Source: Ruania rhizosphaerae (GTDB lineage Bacteria; Actinomycetota; Actinomycetes; Actinomycetales; Beutenbergiaceae). From it: a DNA stretch of 64,000 nt. The translations under genes and the position numbers were made by a program. The stretch is taken from NCBI RefSeq assembly GCF_009805705.1, contig NZ_VSMB01000010.1:1-64000 (forward strand), written 5' to 3'. Every line of letters begins with the position of its first letter. Position 1 is the first letter of the stretch. Under the pieces are notes generated by a model. The model saw nothing but the letters and a program-made list of their open reading frames with translations, was not told the DNA's origin and searched no databases. Shown here piece by piece: positions 25,495 to 33,719 of the stretch.

Positions 25495-26725
25495 TTCAGG
25501 GCGCAGCCGTGGTGCACGTCTAGTTGAGCCCTTCCGTGACGTCAGAAGCCGGAGATTGCTCGGCGCTTTTCTCTGCTCCGAGCTCGCAGACGGAATTACG
25601 TTTATCGTGGTTCCGCTCGCTGTGTATGCGGTGAGCAACGATCTGATCGCCCTCGCGGGGACATTTCTGGGGCGGCTGCTACTGGCATCGGCGGTGGCGG
25701 TGGCTGGTGGTGCCGTGGCGGATCGATGGGAGCGCAGACGCACCCTTCTGGTGACCTATGGGGTGCGCGCCGTGCTGGTCGTGTCGTTAATGTTGGTTCC
25801 TTCTGATGAGGTCACCGTATTTGCGCTGGTAGGCGTTCTGCTTGGTGCGAGCGGCGCGTTCGACAACCCTTCCGCTGAGGCGAGTCTGCGCGCCGTCTAC
25901 AGGCACGATCTACAGTCCTTGGCAGCGGCCCGCAAGACAGGAAAGACGCTGTCCAGCCTCGTAGGGCCCGCCCTGGGTGGCCTATTCGTGGGTATCGGCG
26001 GAATGAATTTTGCCCTCGGGGTGAATATTGTCATGTTTGTCCTCGCTTGGCTTATCCTCGTCGGGGACGTTCGCCACCAGGTTCATCGGGAACGACAGAC
26101 TGCCGATAGCTTGGTTCGGCGGATGGACTGGGGAGTGCTTCGTCGAGCACCCAGGGACTTGAAGCTTGCGTTCTTCTCGACCCTTGTGGCCTCATTTCTT
26201 GTTGGTTTGTCGACAGTGGTCGCGGTCCCGTACTTGGATCATCTGGAACGGGCCCCGTCGGGTTCGTACGGGTATGCGATCGCGGCCTACAGTGCTGGTG
26301 CGTTGTGCGGGCTGTGGCTGGCCGGCATCACTACCTGGGAGCGCGTCAGTTTGCGCGTCATGTTGAGCATCGCCAATGGCGTCTATGGGCTGCTCGTGGT
26401 GCTGAGCGTGGCGGCGCCTTCGTGGGAGCTGCTTGCAGTGGCGTGGTTCTTGTGGGGCCTGGCCTTCGGCCCGGAGGACGTGGTCGCGGATGCCAGGGTC
26501 GCGGCGCTCGTGCCGGACGATCGACTCGGTCGCCTCTACGCATGGTGGTCAATCATCGCGCGACTGGGCTCGGCTCTCGCCTTCGGTAGTGCCATGCTCT
26601 TGGGCTCCCTTGATGAACGAGCGGCCCTGCTGCTGACGGGGCTCGCATACGCTGTGGTCGTCCCACTCCTGGTCCTACTTCTGGGAGGCAGACGGAAGCG
26701 AGAGGTCAAGGCTCAGAACCGCTAG
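25487..26725 (+). CDS. MFS transporter (macrolide-efflux/EntS-like subgroup)
   Basis: This 412-residue permease has about 12 membrane helices. ELADGITFIVVPLAVYAVS in TM1, motif A-like GAVADRWERRRTLL and the TM4-5 segment DNPSAEASLRAVYRHDL resemble MFS_3 exporters of the Mef/EntS type. GTG 25487 has AAGG (25476-25479) upstream. Base composition looks noticeably less GC-rich than neighbouring genes, which suggests recent acquisition. Its start overlaps a 38-codon leader ORF, so expression may be controlled by translational coupling or attenuation. Confidence 0.82.
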   Translation: MSDSGRSRGARLVEPFRDVRSRRLLGAFLCSELADGITFIVVPLAVYAVSNDLIALAGTFLGRLLLASAVAVAGGAVADRWERRRTLLVTYGVRAVLVVSLMLVPSDEVTVFALVGVLLGASGAFDNPSAEASLRAVYRHDLQSLAAARKTGKTLSSLVGPALGGLFVGIGGMNFALGVNIVMFVLAWLILVGDVRHQVHRERQTADSLVRRMDWGVLRRAPRDLKLAFFSTLVASFLVGLSTVVAVPYLDHLERAPSGSYGYAIAAYSAGALCGLWLAGITTWERVSLRVMLSIANGVYGLLVVLSVAAPSWELLAVAWFLWGLAFGPEDVVADARVAALVPDDRLGRLYAWWSIIARLGSALAFGSAMLLGSLDERAALLLTGLAYAVVVPLLVLLLGGRRKREVKAQNR

Positions 26726-26904
26726 GTCGGATTCCCATGGTTGGCGACCTACGGGTGCGGCCCACCGGCCCTCGCGTCGGGCCGTTCCTGATCGTCGGTC
26801 GCGGTATGTTCTCAGCCCAGGGGTTGGTGCAGCGTGAGGAGCAAGGTGGCCCGGCCGACACACTCCGAGTTCCGCGCCGCTGCCCTCTCCGACTTCCAGG
26901 AGCC

Positions 26905-27717
26905 TCACAGATAGTCCTCCAACCGGGCGATCGTGAAGCCGGCCTCGTCGGCCATCCGCTGGATCTGCTCGAGGTTCGCCGGTAGATCGTCGGTGAAATG
27001 GGTGAGGATGATGTCGCCCGGCAGCAGCTCGTCGCCGTGCGCGAGCGAGACGTGCCCGTCCTCGGCCGTACCGCTCCAGTGCACGACGGCGGTGGTGCCG
27101 CATGCGGCCGCGGCTTCGGTGGTGCCCTCATCCGAGGCACCGTAGGGGGCACGTAGGAGGGAGCCGATCGCACTGGGGTCGAAGTTTTCCTGAAGCATCT
27201 CCACCATCCCGCAGATCTCCTCCTCCTGACCGGTCGGCGTGAGTTGCCTCAGGTCCGGGTGATTCATGGTGTGCGAGTGCACGCGGTTCCCGAGGGTCAC
27301 GTACTCCTCGAAGTACGAGGCGTGCAGGCGCACCGGTTCGGCGTTCAGGAAGAGCGAGACCGGCATCTGGTGCTCTCTGACCAGGTCCAGTGCCCGCGGG
27401 CTGGGGTAGTGGCCGTCGTCGATGGTCACGAAGATCACGCGGTCGTCGGTGTTGACCTGGTGGATCACCTCGTCCGTCCCGCCACCATCGCTCGCCTGTT
27501 GATCGGTGGCGCCCATCGGGTGCGGCTCGGACCCGGAAGAGAGAGTGCCGGTCACCATGTCACGGAGCGCCCGCACGGCTTCGGGCCCGACGGCGGCGGC
27601 CACCGTGGCACAGGTCAGCACCAGCACTGTGGTCACCGCGGCTATCAGGCGACCATGCGGCCGGCGCCGGTCCTGAGGTGTGTGGGGGGAGGAACTGGAG
27701 ATCTGTGTCGTGGTCAT
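26905..27717 (-). CDS. polysaccharide deacetylase (NodB homology), secreted/anchored
   Basis: This 270-residue protein has an N-terminal signal or anchor (about 22-45) and a carbohydrate esterase family 4 domain. NodB motifs are VTIDDGHYPSP (motif 1, TFDDG-like), HSHTMNHPDL (motif 2, metal-binding His pair), RAPYGA (motif 3), HWSGTAEDG (motif 4 region) and ILTHF (motif 5). It would deacetylate a surface glycan or peptidoglycan. The ATG at 27717 is chosen because upstream in-frame sequence is antisense to the divergent acyltransferase. Phased boxes in its promoter link it to the regulator at 31193-31867. Confidence 0.87.
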   Translation of the reverse strand: MTTTQISSSSPHTPQDRRRPHGRLIAAVTTVLVLTCATVAAAVGPEAVRALRDMVTGTLSSGSEPHPMGATDQQASDGGGTDEVIHQVNTDDRVIFVTIDDGHYPSPRALDLVREHQMPVSLFLNAEPVRLHASYFEEYVTLGNRVHSHTMNHPDLRQLTPTGQEEEICGMVEMLQENFDPSAIGSLLRAPYGASDEGTTEAAAACGTTAVVHWSGTAEDGHVSLAHGDELLPGDIILTHFTDDLPANLEQIQRMADEAGFTIARLEDYL

Positions 27718-27760
27718 GCCTCGACGGTGCCGATCCGGTGGTGCAACCGCGTGGCCGCGA

Positions 27761-27779
27761 TGTCGCAGCTGTGTCGCAA
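27761..27779 (-). promoter_or_regulatory. two phased GCGAC boxes facing the deacetylase gene
   Basis: On the minus strand TTGCGACA (27779-27772) and CTGCGACA (27768-27761) repeat with 11-bp phasing. The same octamer pair occurs upstream of the SGNH lipoprotein gene at 31928-31946. The spacing fits tandem binding by an OmpR/MtrA-type response regulator. Confidence 0.6.
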
Positions 27780-27788
27780 CGTCCCTCT

Positions 27789-27815
27789 GTGACCTGCGTG
27801 CGACCTTTCGGCGAC
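27789..27815 (+). promoter_or_regulatory. three phased GYGAC boxes facing the acyltransferase gene
   Basis: On the plus strand GTGAC (27789-27793), GCGAC (27800-27804) and GCGAC (27811-27815) repeat exactly every 11 bp, ending 34 nt before the acyltransferase ATG. Together with the minus-strand pair at 27761-27779 they fill the divergent promoter. Confidence 0.55.
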
Positions 27816-27849
27816 CGGGAGCCGACGCAGAGTCGGGAGGGTCGCCGGT

Positions 27850-29142
27850 ATGTCCCAGCCGACCAGTCCAGCAACCCGGCGCTCTACCCTGTCCGTCGTG
27901 CCACCGTCCAGGCCGCCACGGACTGGGCACATCGTCTCGCTCGATGGGCTGCGCGGCATCGCCGTTGCCGGGGTGCTGCTCTTCCACACCGGTCATCTCA
28001 GGGGAGGCTTCCTGGGGGTCGACCTGTTCTTCGTCCTCTCCGGCTTCCTCATCACCTCCCTGCTGCTGCGCGAGATGCGTGGCGGGAGCATCTCGTTGAC
28101 CGGCTTCTGGGCGCGCCGGCTCCGGCGGCTCTTTCCGGCGCTCGCCGCGATGCTGGGCGCCGTCACGCTCACCGTGTGGGGACTGGAACGCGCGGGAGCT
28201 GCGATCGAGACCGATCTCGTACGGACCACGCTCGCCGATGGCTTCTGGGTGCAGGTGAATCTGGCGAACTGGCACCTTCTTGCCCAGGACGCCGGCTACT
28301 GGGAGGCGTTCGGCCAGGCGCGCGTCTTCTCTCACCTGTGGAGCGTCGCCGTCGAGGAGCAGTTCTACCTCGTGTGGCCGATCCTGCTGATCGTGGCGCT
28401 GACGCTCGTGCGGCGCCGGTCCGAGGGGACGATGCAGTGGGCGGTCCTGAGCGTGTGCGGCGTGCTGGCGGCGGCGTCCCTCGCCCTGATGGTGCTGCTC
28501 TACGACCCTGCCGACTCCACCCGTGTGTACACGGGCACCGACACACGGGCGTTCTCGTTGCTGCTCGGTGCGGCGGCAGCGACCGCACCGCTCCAGCGCT
28601 GCTTCGCGGCGCTCCTCAGCGTGCTGGGCCGTGCGGCAGGGGCAGTGCTCACCGTGCTGGTAGCGGCACTGCTGACTCCGTGGTTCCTCGTCGACGGGAC
28701 GAGCTCGACCACGCTGTTCACCGGTGGGCTGTTCCTGCACGCCCTGGCAGCCGCCGCGCTCATCGGCATGTGCGCGGCCGCCCATGCCCGGACCGGGAGA
28801 ACGCCTCGTCCGCTCGGCACAGTGCTGGAGGCACCGCCGCTGCGCTGGCTCGGGCAGATCTCCTACAGCCTCTACCTCTGGCACTGGCCGGTAATCGTGC
28901 TGCTCCCGCCGGAGCGTGCGAGCATCGACGGAACGCTTCACACCGTGGTGGTACTCGGCCTGTCGGTGGCGCTGGCCGCGGCATCGACGCACCTGGTGGA
29001 GAACCCGCTGCGGTTCCGGGCGGGCTGGACGCGAGGCCGCGCCGGTGCCCTGCTCTTCGTCCTCGTCAGCCTTGCGCTGCTGGGATTGTGGTCGCTCCTG
29101 CCGGAGCCGGCGGGGCCCCAGATCGACATCGGCAACCTGTGA
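27850..29142 (+). CDS. acyltransferase-3 family membrane O-acyltransferase (OafA-like, no SGNH domain)
   Basis: This 430-residue protein has about ten membrane helices. Family motifs include SLDGLRGIAVAGVLLFHTGH (catalytic His region), FLGVDLFFVLSGFLITSLLL, FWARRLRRLFP and WSVAVEEQFYLVWPI, and near the end GQISYSLYLWHWPVI. It transfers acyl groups to extracytoplasmic glycans. OafA proteins often carry a C-terminal SGNH domain; here the protein ends shortly after the last helix, while a separate SGNH lipoprotein lies 3 kb away. GGGAGGG (27835-27841) precedes the ATG. Confidence 0.9.
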   Translation: MSQPTSPATRRSTLSVVPPSRPPRTGHIVSLDGLRGIAVAGVLLFHTGHLRGGFLGVDLFFVLSGFLITSLLLREMRGGSISLTGFWARRLRRLFPALAAMLGAVTLTVWGLERAGAAIETDLVRTTLADGFWVQVNLANWHLLAQDAGYWEAFGQARVFSHLWSVAVEEQFYLVWPILLIVALTLVRRRSEGTMQWAVLSVCGVLAAASLALMVLLYDPADSTRVYTGTDTRAFSLLLGAAAATAPLQRCFAALLSVLGRAAGAVLTVLVAALLTPWFLVDGTSSTTLFTGGLFLHALAAAALIGMCAAAHARTGRTPRPLGTVLEAPPLRWLGQISYSLYLWHWPVIVLLPPERASIDGTLHTVVVLGLSVALAAASTHLVENPLRFRAGWTRGRAGALLFVLVSLALLGLWSLLPEPAGPQIDIGNL

Positions 29143-29154
29143 GGACCGGCCCGG

Positions 29155-29646
29155 CTACAGGAGCGGGCAGGTGCGCGGTTCTGTCAGCGGGTTTGAGTTC
29201 GTGGCAGGGACGTCGGTGAAGGTCAGACGCACCTGCATCTCCGGTGAGCCCCCCGCCTGAACGTGCGTTGCCAGCACCGTGCAGACGATCTGGTCCACGC
29301 CGTCGGAGGTGACATCGCCGGTCGGCAGCGGCAGACGCACATCGATGACGTCCTCTCCGACGGTCACATGGGTGGTGTGCACCGCCACCTCCGCGATCCC
29401 GGTCGCCAGACCGGACCCGCCTGGACCGGTCAGCAACAAGGAGACAGCCTCCTGCATGGACCCCAGACGCCGGGTCTGACGTTCCTGGGGCACCAGATCG
29501 CCGTCGTCGAGGAAATACAGAGTCACACCGGGCGCCAGACCGGTGGGTGCCTGCGGGCCCTGCTCCACCGGGGAGGGTTGCACCGCGCAGCTGCCGACTC
29601 CGGCTAGGGCTACCAGGAGCGCCACGTGGCGCAGCCATCTGGTCAT
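29155..29646 (-). CDS. GerMN-domain lipoprotein (LpqB/CseA-like, two-component partner)
   Basis: This 163-residue lipoprotein has lipobox GVGSC (Cys about 20) and a GerMN domain (about 40-155), with LYFLDDGDLVPQERQTRRL and EAVSLLLTGP, and ends PRTCPLL. GerMN lipoproteins form operons with MtrAB-type or CseBC systems and modulate their sensor kinases at the membrane. Here it is the third gene of a regulator-kinase-lipoprotein operon, its ATG overlapping the kinase stop by 4 nt. It is shorter than LpqB, which has an extra C-terminal propeller. Confidence 0.85.
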   Translation of the reverse strand: MTRWLRHVALLVALAGVGSCAVQPSPVEQGPQAPTGLAPGVTLYFLDDGDLVPQERQTRRLGSMQEAVSLLLTGPGGSGLATGIAEVAVHTTHVTVGEDVIDVRLPLPTGDVTSDGVDQIVCTVLATHVQAGGSPEMQVRLTFTDVPATNSNPLTEPRTCPLL

Positions 29647-31196
29647 CGTTCCTCACCTTCCGGCGTGCTGCCCGCCCGGGGCAGCCACATCGTGAACTGG
29701 GCTCCGCCGTCGGGGGTGTTCGCTGCGGTGAGACTCCCGCCGTGGAGTGCCGTGTTCTCCCAGGCGATGGCGAGCCCGAGTCCGCTCCCGTGGCTGCGCG
29801 TACGGGCGGCATCGGCCTTGTAGAAGCGCGTGAAGATCCGCGGCAGCACATCCTCACCGATGCCGGGGCCGGAGTCGGCTACGGTCACCTCGACGGCGTC
29901 CGGTGCGGCGGAGAACGCGATCCGTACCGGTGGTGCGCCGTGCCGGCGGGCGTTTCCGACCAGGTTGGCCAGGACGACGTCGAGGCGCCGCCGGTCCGCC
30001 TGCACGACCAGGTCGGCGCCCTCGGGAGAGGTGAGGGTGACGTCCTGCGTCCAGCCGCGGCTACGGACGCAGTCGCGGGCGAGGGCGAGAAGATCGGTGG
30101 GCTCCAGCCGCATCGCGGCCGTGCCGGCATCGAATCGCGCGATCTCCATGATGTCCTCCACCAGGCGCACCAGCCGCCGGGTCTCGACCAGTGCCATCCG
30201 GGCCGACTCCTGTGCGGCGTCCGTGTCCGTGCTCGTGCTCGCGTCCGTGCCGGGGTGGGGGGCGGACCTGTGCTGGAAAGCGTCGTCGAGCACTTCCACG
30301 GCCGCGGTGAGTGTCGACAGTGGCGTGCGCAGCTCATGGGAGACATCGGCAGCGAAGCGCCGAGCGTCGTCCTGGATCCGGGCCATCGAGACCATCGACT
30401 GCTGGAGCGACTCGGCCATCTCGTTCACCGTGCTGGTGAGCTGCGCCAGCTCGTCGACACCGCGCGGATGCGTCCGGGCGTTGAGGTCGCCGTCGGCCAG
30501 CCGCCGGGCCGTGGTGCGCAGTCGCCGTACCGGCGCGAGCACAGTGCGGGAGGCGAGCAACGCCAGCAGCACGGCGACCGGCAGCACGAGCGCGGAGGTG
30601 CCGATGGCGGCGCGCGTGAGAGCGTCGATGTCAGCGTCGACGGGGGAGAGGTCCTGTGCTCGGTAGACCTCGACCCCGGAGGGACTGCGGGTGCCATCTG
30701 GTGCGGTGAGCATCACCGGGGCTCCGATGACCACCCAGGGAGTGTCTTCCACCATGACGCGTTGTGTGAAGGTGCCCCCTGGCGCCGTGGCGTTGGCGAC
30801 GGCGTCGCGCAAGTCACTGGTGATGAGCCCGTCTTGGGCGATGAAGATGCCAGAGGCCGACTGCGCGTCCTGGTAGACCGCGAGGGCATGCGGCCCGACC
30901 GCGGCGCGGAGCTGGTCGAGTGCATCCCGGCTCGGCGGGTACTCGACTGTGGGTGCGGCGGCGGTCACCTGCGCGACAAGGGCGTCGGCATGCTGTTGCT
31001 GGCTGGAGTCGGTGAGCGCCCGAGAGGCGTACTGTGCGCCCGCCCACGCGGCCGCGCTCGCTCCGAGGACTGCGATCAGGACGAACACGAGGACGAATCT
31101 CCCGCGTAGCCCACGCAGCCCACGCAGTCTGCCCAGCCCCTGCGGCCTGCCCGGGCGGAGCCTCCGCCGTCGCTCCTGACGCGGTGCCACACTCAC
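29643..31196 (-). CDS. sensor histidine kinase (MtrB-like)
   Basis: This 517-residue kinase has a basic N-terminus with short GLRGLRG repeats, TM1 (about 33-55), a large extracellular sensor domain (about 56-195), TM2 (about 198-217), HAMP (about 218-270), HisKA with His287 in FAADVSHELRTPL, and HATPase_c with NLVGNARRHG, DSGPGIG and GSGLGLAIAWE. It lies between regulator and GerMN lipoprotein with 4-nt overlaps, matching the MtrAB-LpqB order. It probably senses envelope state and controls the surface-modification genes on either side. Confidence 0.92.
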   Translation of the reverse strand: MSVAPRQERRRRLRPGRPQGLGRLRGLRGLRGRFVLVFVLIAVLGASAAAWAGAQYASRALTDSSQQQHADALVAQVTAAAPTVEYPPSRDALDQLRAAVGPHALAVYQDAQSASGIFIAQDGLITSDLRDAVANATAPGGTFTQRVMVEDTPWVVIGAPVMLTAPDGTRSPSGVEVYRAQDLSPVDADIDALTRAAIGTSALVLPVAVLLALLASRTVLAPVRRLRTTARRLADGDLNARTHPRGVDELAQLTSTVNEMAESLQQSMVSMARIQDDARRFAADVSHELRTPLSTLTAAVEVLDDAFQHRSAPHPGTDASTSTDTDAAQESARMALVETRRLVRLVEDIMEIARFDAGTAAMRLEPTDLLALARDCVRSRGWTQDVTLTSPEGADLVVQADRRRLDVVLANLVGNARRHGAPPVRIAFSAAPDAVEVTVADSGPGIGEDVLPRIFTRFYKADAARTRSHGSGLGLAIAWENTALHGGSLTAANTPDGGAQFTMWLPRAGSTPEGEER

Positions 31197-31867
31197 ACCG
31201 GGCCGAATCGGTATCCGAATCCGCGCACGGTCTGGACGTACTCGGGGTGGGCGGGGTCGTCCTCGATCTTCGCCCGCAGCCGCATGATCCCGTTGTCCAC
31301 CAGCCGCGAGTCCCCGAGGTATCCGTGCCCCCAGACCTCCTCCAGCAGCTGTTGCCGGCTGAAGACACGGCCGGGGGAGCGAGACAGCGTCAGCAGGAGG
31401 CGCAGTTCCGTCGGCGTCATCGGAACCGGAGCGCCACCCAGGGTCACCGTGAGCGACTCGGTGTCGATACGCAGGGAGCCGTGGGAGCGGACGCCGTCGA
31501 GATCGCTGACCGCCCGGCGCAACACCGCCCGGATACGGGCGTCGAGCACCGCCGGCTGGACCGGCTTCACGACATAGTCATCGGCCCCTGCCTCTAATCC
31601 GCCGACGACATCGAGGTCGTCCGTGCGTGCGGTGAGCATGATGATCGGTGCCTGCGAGTCCAGACGGAGCCGACGGCACACCTCGAATCCGTCGATCCCC
31701 GGGAGCATCAGGTCGAGGACCACGATGTCGGGCGCCTCCTCGGTGAATCTCGACAACCCGTTCTCACCGGTGGCAGCCGTGATCATGGTGTAGCCGTACC
31801 TTCCCAGGGCCAGTTCCAGGCTGCGTCGGACCAGGGGGTCGTCTTCGATGAGGAGAACTGAGGTCAC
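31193..31867 (-). CDS. OmpR-family response regulator (MtrA-like)
   Basis: This 224-residue protein has a receiver domain (LLIEDDPLVRRSLELALGRY, VVLDLMLPGIDGFEVCRRL with phospho-Asp, IIMLTART, YVVKPVQP) and a winged-helix domain (MTPTELRLLLTLSRSPGRVF, DNGIMRLRAKIEDDP, VRGFGYRFGPV). GTG 31867 is chosen as it begins the receiver. It heads the operon with the kinase and GerMN lipoprotein. The phased GYGAC repeats at 27.8 and 31.9 kb resemble MtrA-type boxes and are its likely targets, including its own promoter. Confidence 0.92.
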   Translation of the reverse strand: MTSVLLIEDDPLVRRSLELALGRYGYTMITAATGENGLSRFTEEAPDIVVLDLMLPGIDGFEVCRRLRLDSQAPIIMLTARTDDLDVVGGLEAGADDYVVKPVQPAVLDARIRAVLRRAVSDLDGVRSHGSLRIDTESLTVTLGGAPVPMTPTELRLLLTLSRSPGRVFSRQQLLEEVWGHGYLGDSRLVDNGIMRLRAKIEDDPAHPEYVQTVRGFGYRFGPV

Positions 31868-31927
31868 GCCAGCCAGTCTAGGAACGAACCCGCCGCGCCG
31901 GAGGCCGGAGCCGGGGAGGACCGTTCT

Positions 31928-31946
31928 TTGCGACAGGATTGTGACA
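31928..31946 (+). promoter_or_regulatory. two phased TTGYGACA boxes before the SGNH lipoprotein gene
   Basis: TTGCGACA (31928-31935) and TTGTGACA (31939-31946) repeat with 11-bp phasing in the divergent region between the response regulator and the SGNH gene. The first octamer and the phasing are the same as at 27761-27779. Confidence 0.6.
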
Positions 31947-31990
31947 CCGACGTGCCGGGGCGGCGAAATCCGGCGTGCAGAGTCGACCAC

Positions 31991-32770
31991 ATGATGATCA
32001 AGCACACCAGGACTACAGCGACGACCACCGCACTCCTCGCAGTATTCATGCTGGCGTCCTGTGGTGGCGGGCCCGGCGAAGACACCGGCGACGAGACCGG
32101 CTGGACCGAGTCGGAGGCGGCGGCTGACGCCGGCGTCTCACCACTGCTCCTCCTCGGAGACTCGGTGGCGGCAGGTCAAGCTCTGCCGCTGTCCCAGGCG
32201 GTGGCGTCCAGCGGGGCGTACTTCGTTGACGAGACCTCCGCCGGGGGCGGCAACGTGGTGGGGCCTAACGCGGAGGCCCAGTGGGAGGAGCTGCCGGAGC
32301 GTCTCGCAGAGGCGGAGGGTGGCGTCGTCGTCTACCAGATCACCAGCTACGACTGGGGCACGCGGGAGGAGCAGCGCGAGGCGTACGTGCGGCTCGCGAG
32401 CGTAGCCGCCGATTCCGATGCGGACCTGCTGCTCGTGTCCATGCCCCCCATCGAGCCCGACGAGTTCTACGCCGACCACCTGGATGAGCTGGCCGCCACC
32501 TCCGAGGTCGCTGCCGAGGTGGCGGCACAGGACGACGGCACCGAGTTCCTCGATGCCTCCGAGGTCTGGGGCGAGGAGTACTCGCGCGAACACGACGGGC
32601 AGGTCTACCGGAGCAGTGATGGGATCCACACGTGCCCGCAGGGTGCCGCCGAGTTCGCGAGTTGGCTGCTCGATGAGCTCGTTGGGCTGTATCCGGGCTT
32701 CGAGCCCGCTGACGCAGAGGAGTGGGCCAACGCAGGGTGGTCCTCGGACGAACTGTTCACCGGCTGCTGA
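31991..32770 (+). CDS. SGNH-hydrolase-like lipoprotein
   Basis: This 259-residue lipoprotein has lipobox MLASC (Cys about 23), an acidic linker, and an SGNH fold resembling the domain fused to OafA acyltransferases. The nucleophile block is LLLLGDSVAAGQ and the last block is SDGIHTCPQGAAEF with the Asp-x-x-His pair. It probably adds or removes acyl groups on a surface glycan together with the acyltransferase at 27850-29142. ATG 31991 (ATGATG) is chosen by the signal peptide. It is divergent from the MtrA-like regulator. Confidence 0.8.
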   Translation: MMIKHTRTTATTTALLAVFMLASCGGGPGEDTGDETGWTESEAAADAGVSPLLLLGDSVAAGQALPLSQAVASSGAYFVDETSAGGGNVVGPNAEAQWEELPERLAEAEGGVVVYQITSYDWGTREEQREAYVRLASVAADSDADLLLVSMPPIEPDEFYADHLDELAATSEVAAEVAAQDDGTEFLDASEVWGEEYSREHDGQVYRSSDGIHTCPQGAAEFASWLLDELVGLYPGFEPADAEEWANAGWSSDELFTGC

Positions 32771-32859
32771 ACTCCGCCGAGGCGGTCGCGATTCCAGCAG
32801 CATTCCAGATCCCGCCGCGGGCGCACGGGGTCCTCCTGGAGGACGACCCCGTCGCGACG

Positions 32860-32896
32860 CCGATATCGGTCGCTGGAAGGTCGAGTGATATCGGCG
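32860..32896. promoter_or_regulatory. two GATATC-centred boxes before the twin-permease ABC operon
   Basis: CCGATATCGG (32860-32869, perfect palindrome) and TGATATCGGC (32886-32895) have centres 25 bp apart. The whole also forms an inverted repeat CGCCGATATC/GATATCGGCG. It lies 65-100 nt before the ATPase gene and is a candidate operator for the NarL-type regulator at 36951-37667. Confidence 0.45.
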
Positions 32897-32960
32897 CGGC
32901 TCCGTAGCGTCGTTGACGGAGGAGCCATGAGGCTCTCGCCCATCGACGACAGGAGAACTC

Positions 32961-33719
32961 ATGATCGAGGTGGAGGCGCTGACGAAGTGCTACGGGCCCA
33001 CCAGGGCCGTGGACGGGTTGACCTTCACGGCGCAGTCGGGCACGGTGACGGGCTTCCTCGGTCCGAATGGCGCCGGCAAGTCGACGACGATGCGGATCAT
33101 CGTGGGGCTCGAACGCCCGACATCGGGCAGGGCCACGATCGACGGTCAGCGGTACGCGGATCTCGTGGCGCCGCTGCAGGCGGTCGGCGTCATGCTCGAC
33201 GCCCGCTCGGTGCACCCCGGGCGGACGGCCTTCCGCCACCTGCTGGCGCAGGCGCGCACCCATGGCATCTCGCGTTCGCGGGTGGATGAGGTGATCGAGA
33301 TGACCGGGCTGGAGTCGGTCGCAGGCCGCCGAGCGGGGACCTTCTCGCTCGGGATGGGGCAGCGCCTGGGGATTGCCGGTGCCCTCCTCGGCGACCCGCA
33401 CACGCTGATCCTCGATGAACCGGTCAACGGTCTCGACCCCGACGGCGTCCTGTGGGTGCGCGGACTCGTCCGTGACCTTGCGGCGCAGGGCCGGACCGTT
33501 CTCCTCTCCTCGCACCTGATGCACGAGCTGGCCCTGTGCGCGGACCGAGTGGTGATCATCGGAAAGGGGCGTCTGCTCGCTGACGCCTCGGTCCCCGAGC
33601 TCACGGCCGAAGGTGGATCGCTCGAGGATGCTTACCTGAAGCTGACCTCAGATGCGGTGCAGTACCGGGGCCGGAGCGCCACGGGTTCTGTCGTCCCCAT
33701 CACGGGAGTGACCCGATGA
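32961..33719 (+). CDS. ABC exporter ATP-binding protein (ABC-2 type)
   Basis: This 252-residue ATPase has Walker A GPNGAGKSTTMR, signature FSLGMGQRLGIAGAL (LSGGQ variant typical of lantibiotic/BcrA-type exporters), Walker B LILDEPVNGLDPDG and switch His in LSSHLMHEL. It starts the operon with two ABC-2 permeases followed by a NarL-type two-component system, so it probably exports or resists a membrane-active compound. ATG 32961 has AGGAGAA upstream and the stop overlaps the next gene by 4 nt. Confidence 0.9.
   Translation: MIEVEALTKCYGPTRAVDGLTFTAQSGTVTGFLGPNGAGKSTTMRIIVGLERPTSGRATIDGQRYADLVAPLQAVGVMLDARSVHPGRTAFRHLLAQARTHGISRSRVDEVIEMTGLESVAGRRAGTFSLGMGQRLGIAGALLGDPHTLILDEPVNGLDPDGVLWVRGLVRDLAAQGRTVLLSSHLMHELALCADRVVIIGKGRLLADASVPELTAEGGSLEDAYLKLTSDAVQYRGRSATGSVVPITGVTR

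Noticed and set aside
26905-28992. A 695-codon minus-strand frame that would make a large fusion ending in the deacetylase
   Set aside because: The first 425 codons are antisense to the acyltransferase gene and are low-complexity Arg/Gln/His-rich; the deacetylase signal sequence starts cleanly at 27717.
27678-29219. A 513-codon plus-strand frame overlapping the acyltransferase
   Set aside because: It is an Arg/Ala-rich alternate frame; the acyltransferase frame has ten membrane helices and family motifs.
29547-31109. A 520-codon plus-strand frame opposite the MtrB-like kinase
   Set aside because: It is a mirror frame typical of GC-rich DNA; the kinase has H-box, N-box and G-box motifs and correct overlaps with its operon partners.
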